DNA from: a candidate division FCPU426 bacterium
Lineage (GTDB): Bacteria > Oederibacteriota > JAAXVQ01 > JAUVAV01
DNA: 7,656 nt
Assembly (NCBI GenBank): GCA_030619365.1
Contig: JAUXBQ010000127.1
Coordinates: 1 to 7,656, forward strand
Direction of reading: 5' to 3'
A model generated the notes under the pieces. That model did no database searches. It saw only the letters and a list, made by a program, of their open reading frames with translations, and was not told the origin of the DNA. Made by a program: the position numbers and the translations under genes. Of the stretch, positions 1 to 5,592 are shown one piece after another (the first letter of the stretch is position 1; each line of letters begins with the position of its first letter).

Positions 1-1
1 C

Positions 2-238
2 GAAAGGGTCGGATACATCGGCCGGCTGCGGAATCTGGCCAAGAGCGTGGCGCAAAAATACGTGGAACACCGGGAAGCGCTGCAGCATCCTTTGCTTAAA
101 CACGCGTTCGGGCCAAAAACGATAGACCAAACCCCGGGCCACGCAGTAAAAAAAGCCGCGTCCAAATCCCCGGCGCGCGGCAAGCCCCAGGCCCGTCCTT
201 CGAAAAAGAGAGCCAAGGCGGTTGCCAAGAAAAAATAG
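2..238 (+). CDS. glyQ: Glycyl-tRNA synthetase alpha subunit, C-terminal end (partial, 5' end outside window)
   Basis: The open frame enters from the left edge and stops at TAG 236-238. The first ~35 residues (starting ERVGYIGRLRNLAKSVAQKY, followed by VEHREAL) match the C-terminal helix of bacterial GlyQ, where E. coli has a similar RxRxLxKAVAxAYxxxREAL stretch. GlyQ is the catalytic class II subunit that activates glycine and, with the beta subunit, charges tRNA-Gly in the cytoplasm. The catalytic domain lies outside the window. E. coli GlyQ ends a few residues after REALGFP. Here about 40 further residues follow, rich in Lys, Ala, Pro and Arg (ending KKRAKAVAKKK), so the tail is an unusual extension. 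The identity is supported strongly by glyS starting 69 bp downstream. An internal ATG-like start near 47 is not the true start, because homology continues upstream of it. Confidence 0.9.
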   Translation, partial: ERVGYIGRLRNLAKSVAQKYVEHREALQHPLLKHAFGPKTIDQTPGHAVKKAASKSPARGKPQARPSKKRAKAVAKKK

Positions 239-252
239 GGGTCGCCGGTTAT

Positions 253-279
253 CCCTGAAAGGCGGAAGTCCTTCCAGGG
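253..279 (+). other. Hairpin in the glyQ-glyS gap
   Basis: CCCTGAAAGG (253-262) can pair with CCTTCCAGGG (270-279) around a 7-nt loop, giving 9 of 10 pairs with one A/C mismatch. It is followed by TGTTTTAAC, a short interrupted T run. That is too weak for a confident terminator, and the glyS ribosome binding site follows only 15 nt later. It may be a partial attenuator, an RNA-processing or stability element between two cotranscribed genes, or chance. This is sequence observation only; the function is unknown. Confidence 0.35.
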
Positions 280-293
280 TGTTTTAACACTGT

Positions 294-299
294 GAGGAG
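294..299 (+). promoter_or_regulatory. Ribosome binding site of glyS
   Basis: GAGGAG lies 8 nt before ATG 308. It favours this start over the in-frame ATG at 338, which sits directly before the conserved LLEIGCEEIP motif but has only AT-rich sequence and no purine-rich Shine-Dalgarno ahead of it. Confidence 0.75.
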
Positions 300-300
300 C

Positions 301-760
301 AAGCAAAATGAGTTCTGACCATAAAATTTCCGGGCGAATGGATGCACTGCTGGAAATCGGGTGCGAGGAGATACCGGTTGATTATATTGACACGGGCAAT
401 CTGTTTGCGGTTAAGACAAACGTAGACAGTCTTTTACGTGGAGAGTTATTGGACTTCAAAGACTTAACACTAGAGGCCACCGGAAGAAGACTGGTTTTTT
501 TAATCACATCACTCAAGGATCATCAAAAAGATGATAAAAGAACCAATGGCCCTCCCAAAAAAATTATATATGATTCAGAAGGGCGTTTAAGCCAGGCGGG
601 TGAAGGTTTTCTGCGTAAATGGAATTTGACTGAAAAACAAATTTTGTTTACCGGCAAAGACGAAAGAGCTGAATTCACGATCCCGGGTAAGCCGGTTTTA
701 GATATCCTACCTGAAATATTTCCGAAAATTTTTAAAGAATTTCAGTTCCCCAAAACCATG
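301..760 (+). other. AT-rich 5' segment of glyS
   Basis: Counted by eye, positions 361-720 contain 146 G/C of 360 (about 41%), with single lines as low as 33%. Sample lines further on (1021-1080 and 1681-1740) are 67-68%. AT-ending codons such as TTA, AGA, ATA and AAA are common here and scarce later. The change falls at about 740-780, within the conserved FPKTMRW region, and the reading frame continues unbroken. This is compatible with recombination inside the gene, but it could also reflect local codon choice. Confidence 0.6.
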
Positions 761-2422
761 CGCTGGGAAGCCTCTGGCGCCCGTTTCGCCCGCCCGGTGC
801 GCTGGATTGTGGCCCTCTACGGAAAAGAAGTCATTCCTTTCACCTTTGCGGGCGTGACTTCCGGTCACAGGACGCAGCTCCACCCTATGCACAAAAACCG
901 CACGGCCATAATTCCCAACGTGTCTCAGTATGATCACATTTTGGACCAAGGCCAGGTACTGCTCTCGATCGACGTGCGCCGTAAAAAACTGCAAACCATG
1001 CTCGAGGCGGAAGCCCGTGCCCGGGGAGGCCGCCTGGTGGCGGACGCGGCCCTGCTGGACAAAGTCAACATGATGGTGGAATGGCCGGGCCTTCTTTCCG
1101 GGCGCATTTCCGAAGAGTTCATGAACATCCCGCGCGAGATTCTCATTACCACCATGCGCGAGCACCAGCGCTATTTCGCCGTGGAAGACCAGGCGGGCAA
1201 TTTGCTGCCTTGCTTTTTAGCGGTCCATGACAATCCCCTGGCCAAGGTGGATACCCTGCGCCCGGGGTGCGAGCGGGTGCTGGAAGCCAGGCTCAAGGAC
1301 GCCCAATTCTTTTACCAGGAGGACATGAAGCATCCCCTGAGGGAGTTGGTTTCCATGCTTGAACGGGTCCTATGGATCAAGGGGTTGGGCAACCTGCTGG
1401 ACAAGAGCCGGCGCCTGGAAGGCTTGTGCGATTGGCTGGCCGAGCAACTGGAGCCGGGAAGCCGGACCACGGTCCAGGAAGCGGCCCGCTTGTCAAAAGC
1501 CGATTTAATCACGAACATGGTGCAAGAAAAGGAGTTTACTTCGCTGCAGGGCATCATGGGCAGCATCTACGCCAAGGAACAAGGCCATGATGCGGTCATC
1601 GCGCAGGCCATTCGCGAGCAGTATTTACCACGCTGGGCGAACGACGCTTTGCCCGCCACGCCGGAAGGCAAACTTTTGTCCCTGGCGGACAAGGCCGACC
1701 ACATCATCGGCTGCTGGGGCGCAGGATTCATTCCCACCGGCGCCAAGGACCCCTACGCAGTGCGGCGCGCGGTCCAAGGCTTGATCGCAGTCACCCTGGA
1801 CACAGGCTACCGTTATTCCTTGCGAGCCATGCTGGACCGGGCCCTGGAACAATTCCCGAATTTTACCGATAAGCGGGAGACCATGGTCGCGCAGGTGGTC
1901 AACTTTTTTCAAGGCCGGCTGGAGGGAGAATTGTCCGGCCGCGGAATTGCCCCTGACCTGATCCAGGCCGTACAGAACGTGTGGTGGGACGACCTGACCG
2001 CCCTGGTGAGCAAGACCGAAGCCCTGCACGCCTTACGGACCGAGGCCGGGTTTAACGAAAAAATAAAGACTTTTTCACGCGTGGTCAATATTCTGCCCAA
2101 AAATACACCTCGCCAGTTGCCGCCCGAAGAGGAGGACTTGCCTGTGCGTACTGAACTCATGCAATCCCAGACCGAACAGGATTTATATGCCTCCAGCCGG
2201 GAAGTGGGGCACGCGGTGGCCGAGCTTTCCCAGGCCGGAGATTTTCAGGGCGCATTCGAGCGCCTCTCGACCCTTAAAACCGTGGTGGACCGTTTTTTCG
2301 ATGACGTGCTGGTCATGGCCGAAGAGCCGGAGATTCGGGAAAATCGTTTGAATTTGTTAACGAATCTGGCACGCCAAATCTGGTCCTTGGCTGATTTTTC
2401 CAAGCTCGTGGTCAATACTTAA
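308..2422 (+). CDS. glyS: Glycyl-tRNA synthetase beta subunit
   Basis: The product is 704 residues, close to the usual ~690. It is the tRNA-binding subunit of the alpha2/beta2 bacterial glycyl-tRNA synthetase: it recognises tRNA-Gly and is needed for aminoacylation, while the alpha subunit (upstream glyQ) activates glycine. Visible family hallmarks are the N-terminal LLEIGCEEIP (residues ~14-23), then GPP in the TNGPPKK segment, FPKTMRW and ARPVRWIVAL. The HD-like central region has KADLITNMVQEKEF (397-410), QGIMGSIYA, LADKADHI (459-466) and KDPYAVRR (480-487). A C-terminal helical, anticodon-binding-like region ends in the typical FFDDVLVM and NRLNLL motifs. It has no lysine-rich tail, unlike its two plus-strand neighbours. 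An upstream extension of ~10 residues precedes the core; ATG 308 is chosen for its ribosome binding site. It is probably cotranscribed with glyQ. Base composition is odd: the first ~150 codons are AT-rich and the rest GC-rich, although the protein is normal throughout. Confidence 0.97.
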   Translation: MSSDHKISGRMDALLEIGCEEIPVDYIDTGNLFAVKTNVDSLLRGELLDFKDLTLEATGRRLVFLITSLKDHQKDDKRTNGPPKKIIYDSEGRLSQAGEGFLRKWNLTEKQILFTGKDERAEFTIPGKPVLDILPEIFPKIFKEFQFPKTMRWEASGARFARPVRWIVALYGKEVIPFTFAGVTSGHRTQLHPMHKNRTAIIPNVSQYDHILDQGQVLLSIDVRRKKLQTMLEAEARARGGRLVADAALLDKVNMMVEWPGLLSGRISEEFMNIPREILITTMREHQRYFAVEDQAGNLLPCFLAVHDNPLAKVDTLRPGCERVLEARLKDAQFFYQEDMKHPLRELVSMLERVLWIKGLGNLLDKSRRLEGLCDWLAEQLEPGSRTTVQEAARLSKADLITNMVQEKEFTSLQGIMGSIYAKEQGHDAVIAQAIREQYLPRWANDALPATPEGKLLSLADKADHIIGCWGAGFIPTGAKDPYAVRRAVQGLIAVTLDTGYRYSLRAMLDRALEQFPNFTDKRETMVAQVVNFFQGRLEGELSGRGIAPDLIQAVQNVWWDDLTALVSKTEALHALRTEAGFNEKIKTFSRVVNILPKNTPRQLPPEEEDLPVRTELMQSQTEQDLYASSREVGHAVAELSQAGDFQGAFERLSTLKTVVDRFFDDVLVMAEEPEIRENRLNLLTNLARQIWSLADFSKLVVNT

Positions 2423-2458
2423 CCCGCGACCATTACTAAAATAACACCCGAAAAAAAC

Positions 2459-2488
2459 TTGCGAAAACGAAGCCCAGTGTGATACAAT
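2459..2488 (+). promoter_or_regulatory. Candidate promoter of ppdK (extended -10)
   Basis: TTGCGA (2459-2464) serves as a -35 box with four of six consensus bases. An 18-nt spacer follows, then TGA immediately before TACAAT (2483-2488), which is a TGn extended -10 with five of six consensus bases. Transcription would start near 2495, about 60 nt before the ppdK ATG. A small palindrome-like stretch (GCGCC-AAATTT-GCGC, 2490-2504) overlaps the predicted start and could be an operator or chance. No terminator is visible after glyS, so readthrough from glyQS may add to expression. This is prediction from consensus only. Confidence 0.45.
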
Positions 2489-2535
2489 CGCGCCAAATTT
2501 GCGCTTTTATTCATAGAAAGCGGACACTTTTATTC

Positions 2536-2546
2536 AAGGAAGGGGA
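2536..2546 (+). promoter_or_regulatory. Ribosome binding site region of ppdK
   Basis: The purine run AAGGAAGGGGA holds two Shine-Dalgarno-like cores. AAGGA is 17 nt from ATG 2558 and AGGGGA is 11 nt from it; the nearer one is the better-placed candidate. The ATG is supported because the conserved FVYFFGNGKAEGN N-terminus begins 14 residues later, and the next Met (residue 29) would remove it. Confidence 0.6.
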
Positions 2547-2557
2547 AGACAGTCAAG

Positions 2558-5344
2558 ATGGCACAAAAGTCCAAAACAACGGCTGACAAGAAAAAATTCG
2601 TTTATTTCTTCGGAAACGGCAAGGCCGAGGGCAATGGCACCATGCGCGACCTCCTGGGGGGCAAGGGAGCGGGTTTGGCTGAAATGACCAACGCGGGCGT
2701 TCCGGTGCCCGCGGGGTTCACGATCACCACGGAAACCTGCAACTTGTATTATGATAATAAACGGAAAGTGCCGGCCGGGCTGGATGCTCAAGTCAACGTG
2801 GATCTGTCCAAACTGGAAAAAGCCATGGGCAAGAAATTCGGAGACCCCAAGAATCCCTTGTTGGTCTCGGTGCGTTCGGGCTCCAAATTTTCCATACCGG
2901 GCATGATGGATACCATACTTAATCTCGGCTTGAACGACGTGACCGTCCAGGGACTGGCCCGCAGCACGAACAACGACCGGTTCGCCTATGACAGCTACCG
3001 CCGCTTCATTCAAATGTTCGGAAGCGTCGTTTTGGAGGTTAAAAAAGATAAATACGAACACGCCCTGTCCGCCAAGAGGAAAGAAGCTGGCGTGGAAAAA
3101 GACACGGAACTCACAAGCGACCACCTGAAAGACATCGTGATGATTTTCAAGAAGATTACCCGCGAACAGGCTGGCAAGGATTTCCCCCAGGATCCCATGG
3201 AGCAGTTGACCATGGCCCGCGACGCGGTCTTCAAATCCTGGAACAACGACCGCGCCATTTACTACCGGAAAATGAACGATATCCCGGGCAATCTCGGCAC
3301 GGCTGTGAATATCCAGGCCATGGTATTCGGCAATATGAGTGATGATTCAGGAACGGGCGTGGGTTTTACCCGCAATCCCTCCAACGGCGAAAACGTGTTT
3401 TACGGAGAGTACTTGCCCAAGGCCCAGGGCGAAGACGTGGTCGCCGGCGTGCGCACGCCGAATCCCATTGCCAAACTGCAGGACGCGATGCCCGCGGTTT
3501 ACAAGCAACTGCACGGTATCACCAAACGCCTGGAAAAGCATTACCGCGACATACAGGACTTTGAATTTACCTATGAACGGGGCAAATTGTTCATGCTCCA
3601 AACCCGGACCGGCAAACGCAACGCGCACGCGGCCATCCGCATTGCCGTGGAAATGGTCAAGGAAGGCTTGATCAGCAAAGAGGAGGCGGTCCTGCGGGTG
3701 GAGCCCAAGTCTCTTGACCAATTGCTGCATCCGGTCATTGATCCGGATGTCGAGGTCACGGTTCTGGCCAAGGGCTTGCCGGCCTCTCCAGGCGCGGCGG
3801 CCGGCAAGGTGGTCTTCACGGCCGAGGACGCAGTCCACTGGGCCGAGGAACTGGACGAGGACGTGATCCTGGTCCGGGAAGAAACCTGCCCGGACGACAT
3901 TCACGGCATGGAAGTGTCCAGGGGTATTTTGACCGCCCGCGGCGGGATGACTTCCCATGCGGCCGTGGTGGCGCGCGGCTGGGGCAAATGCTGCGTGGCC
4001 GGTTGCGGGGACGTCCGGATTGCCGAAGATGGGAAATCCTTTGAAATCAACAGCAAGGTGTTCAAGGAAGGCGATTGGATCTCCCTGAACGGCGCCACCG
4101 GGCAGGTGCTGGATGGCAAGGTGAAAACCAAGGATCCCGAGCTGTCCGGAGATTTTAACGTGTTCATGCAGTGGGCGGACCAGTTCCGGAAAATGAAAGT
4201 CCGCGCCAATGCCGATATCCCGCGCGACGCCAACAAGGCCCGGGAATTCGGGGCCGAGGGCATTGGCCTGTGCCGGACCGAGCATATGTTCTTCGCCCCG
4301 GACCGCTTGGAGCACATGGAGGCCATGATAATGGCCGAGGACGAGGAAGGCCGGCGCGCAGCGGTGCAGAAACTGCTGCCCATGCAGCGGTCTGATTTCA
4401 AGGGCTTGTTCGACAGCATGCGCGGTTTTCCGGTCACGATCCGGCTTTTAGACCCGCCGTTGCACGAGTTTCTGCCCAAGCGCGAAGAACTCATGGTCGA
4501 GGTCGCCAAGCTGGAGGCGACGAATCCCGGCGCGCCGGGCCTGGCTGACAAGAAAAAGGTCCTGGCCCGAGTCCAGGAACTGCATGAGCTGAACCCCATG
4601 CTGGGGCATCGCGGCTGCCGGTTGGGAATTACCTATCCCGAGATCTCCGAGATGCAGGTCCGCGCCATTGCGGAAGCCGCGGCCGAGTGCCACGCGGAAG
4701 GGAATAAAGTGGTCCCTGAGATCATGATCCCCCTGGTGAGCCATGTCCGGGAACTGAAGGACCAGCGCAAGATCGCCGAACGTGTGATTAAAGAGGTTAA
4801 AGCTGAGAAGGGCGTCCAATTCAGTTGCATGATCGGCACCATGATTGAACTTCCCCGCGCGGCCATTACCGCGGACGAGATAGCCACCCAGGCGGAATTT
4901 TTCTCTTTTGGCACCAATGACCTCACGCAGACCACTTTCGGTTTCTCGCGCGATGACGCCGGCAAAGTCATCAAGGCGTATGAAGAGAAAAAGATCTTGG
5001 AAAAAGACCCTTTCCAGACTATCGATGTGGATGGCGTGGGCGCCTTGATCGTCATGGCAGTGAGCAAGGGACGCCAGACCCGCCCGAACATCAAACTGGG
5101 CATTTGCGGCGAGCACGGTGGTGATCCGGCGTCCGTGAAATTCTGTTACCGGACAGGGCTGGATTATGTCTCCTGTTCACCCTACCGGGTGCCGATTGCC
5201 CGCCTGGCAGCCGCGCAAGCCGCGCTGGAAGCCAAGAGCAAGGCGACGAAAAAACCAGCCAAGGCCGCCGTGAAAAAAGCAGTGCAGAAGGTGGTCAAGC
5301 CTGTGAAAAAGCCGGCCAAAAAGGCGGCTAAAAAAGGAAAGTAA
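2558..5344 (+). CDS. ppdK: Pyruvate, phosphate dikinase with lysine-rich tail
   Basis: The product is 928 residues. It catalyses reversible ATP + phosphate + pyruvate = AMP + pyrophosphate + phosphoenolpyruvate in the cytoplasm, serving either PEP synthesis or pyrophosphate-linked glycolysis. The N-terminal ATP-grasp domain shows LLGGKGAGLAEMTNAGVPVPAGF and SVRSGSKFSIPGMMDTI (R106 of the nucleotide-binding region). The central swivelling domain has GGMTSHAAVVARG with the phosphorylated His at 467; T465 matches the Thr modified by PPDK regulatory proteins in other species. The C-terminal TIM barrel has GIGLCRTEHMFF (568-579), RLLDPPLHEFLP, NPMLGHRGCRLG, GTNDLTQTTFGFSRDD (785-800) and GICGEHGGDP with catalytic Cys850. 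The GTNDLTQ segment and lack of PEP-synthase-type features favour PPDK over PpsA. The well-studied Clostridium symbiosum enzyme is about 874 residues. The excess here is mostly a Lys/Ala/Pro tail (about 891-928) and a short Lys-rich leader (MAQKSKTTADKKK). It has its own candidate promoter and a strong terminator, so it can be expressed apart from glyQS. Confidence 0.98.
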   Translation: MAQKSKTTADKKKFVYFFGNGKAEGNGTMRDLLGGKGAGLAEMTNAGVPVPAGFTITTETCNLYYDNKRKVPAGLDAQVNVDLSKLEKAMGKKFGDPKNPLLVSVRSGSKFSIPGMMDTILNLGLNDVTVQGLARSTNNDRFAYDSYRRFIQMFGSVVLEVKKDKYEHALSAKRKEAGVEKDTELTSDHLKDIVMIFKKITREQAGKDFPQDPMEQLTMARDAVFKSWNNDRAIYYRKMNDIPGNLGTAVNIQAMVFGNMSDDSGTGVGFTRNPSNGENVFYGEYLPKAQGEDVVAGVRTPNPIAKLQDAMPAVYKQLHGITKRLEKHYRDIQDFEFTYERGKLFMLQTRTGKRNAHAAIRIAVEMVKEGLISKEEAVLRVEPKSLDQLLHPVIDPDVEVTVLAKGLPASPGAAAGKVVFTAEDAVHWAEELDEDVILVREETCPDDIHGMEVSRGILTARGGMTSHAAVVARGWGKCCVAGCGDVRIAEDGKSFEINSKVFKEGDWISLNGATGQVLDGKVKTKDPELSGDFNVFMQWADQFRKMKVRANADIPRDANKAREFGAEGIGLCRTEHMFFAPDRLEHMEAMIMAEDEEGRRAAVQKLLPMQRSDFKGLFDSMRGFPVTIRLLDPPLHEFLPKREELMVEVAKLEATNPGAPGLADKKKVLARVQELHELNPMLGHRGCRLGITYPEISEMQVRAIAEAAAECHAEGNKVVPEIMIPLVSHVRELKDQRKIAERVIKEVKAEKGVQFSCMIGTMIELPRAAITADEIATQAEFFSFGTNDLTQTTFGFSRDDAGKVIKAYEEKKILEKDPFQTIDVDGVGALIVMAVSKGRQTRPNIKLGICGEHGGDPASVKFCYRTGLDYVSCSPYRVPIARLAAAQAALEAKSKATKKPAKAAVKKAVQKVVKPVKKPAKKAAKKGK

Positions 5345-5360
5345 ATCAGTATCACTAAAA

Positions 5361-5395
5361 AAGCCCTGTCGGCCAAAACCGGCAGGGCTTTTTTT
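5361..5395 (+). terminator. Rho-independent terminator of ppdK
   Basis: AAGCCCTGTCGG (5361-5372) pairs with CCGGCAGGGCTT (5379-5390), giving 12 pairs including one G-U, around the loop CCAAAA. A run of seven T follows (5389-5395). It starts 17 nt after the ppdK stop. The complement has six T after the same stem, so the structure may also stop minus-strand transcripts arriving from the penicillin-binding protein gene. Confidence 0.95.
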
Positions 5396-5440
5396 ATGTG
5401 CGAGTAAGAATCATATTTGTCCTGATTAAGTTTAAAGATT

Positions 5441-5582
5441 ACCACGAAGAGCACGAAGAGAAAGGCAAGGACACGAAGGAAAATCGGGAAAAAGAAAAAA
5501 CCTATATTTTTATTATTCTTAGTGCTCTTAGTGAACAGATTTCGTGTCCTTCGTGATCCGCTTTTAAAGGGTAGTTCGTGGT
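5441..5582. repeat. Palindromic CACGAAG-type intergenic repeat element (MITE-like)
   Basis: The element is about 142 bp, bounded by a perfect 8-bp inverted repeat: ACCACGAA (5441-5448) and TTCGTGGT (5575-5582). Inside are further inverted matches. AAGGACACGAA (5467-5477) matches TTCGTGTCCTT (5541-5551) exactly. CACGAAGAGCACGA (5443-5456) matches TAGTGCTCTTAGTG (5520-5533) at 12 of 14, both mismatches at the equivalent base of the CACGAA unit. Each arm is a short series of CACGAAG-like units about 9-10 nt apart, and the middle (about 5480-5519) is A/T-rich. No coding frame is convincing. It fills the gap between the ppdK terminator and the stop codon of the convergent gene, ending 10 nt from that stop. 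I recall similar TTCGTG/CACGAA repeats between genes of many environmental bacteria, but I cannot verify this here. It may be a non-autonomous mobile repeat or an RNA-level 3' structure. Confidence 0.7.
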
Positions 5583-5592
5583 GAGAATTGAA

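Noticed and set aside
707..1165. Minus-strand frame (152 codons) inside glyS
   Set aside because: It is a shadow of the conserved GlyS coding frame with no supporting signal.
2490..2508. GCGCC-AAATTT-GCGC followed by TTTT as a glyS terminator
   Set aside because: As a hairpin it gives only a four-pair stem with a 7-nt loop and a four-T tail. It also overlaps the predicted ppdK transcription start, so an operator or chance is more likely.
3347..4315. Long minus-strand open frame (322 codons) opposite ppdK
   Set aside because: It lies wholly antisense to a strongly conserved enzyme gene with intact motifs. Its translation is His/Gly/Ala-rich with no recognisable domain, as expected of a shadow frame in GC-rich DNA.
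5182..5454. Minus-strand frame (90 codons) that looks like a small hydrophobic membrane protein
   Set aside because: The hydrophobic Phe/Ala/Leu stretch is simply the complement of the Lys/Ala codons of the PpdK tail, and the frame also runs through the terminator hairpin.
5441..5582. CRISPR-like array, because of repeated CACGAAG units
   Set aside because: Units are only 9-10 nt apart, degenerate and in both orientations, with no uniform repeats of 23 nt or more and no spacers. The palindromic element explains them.
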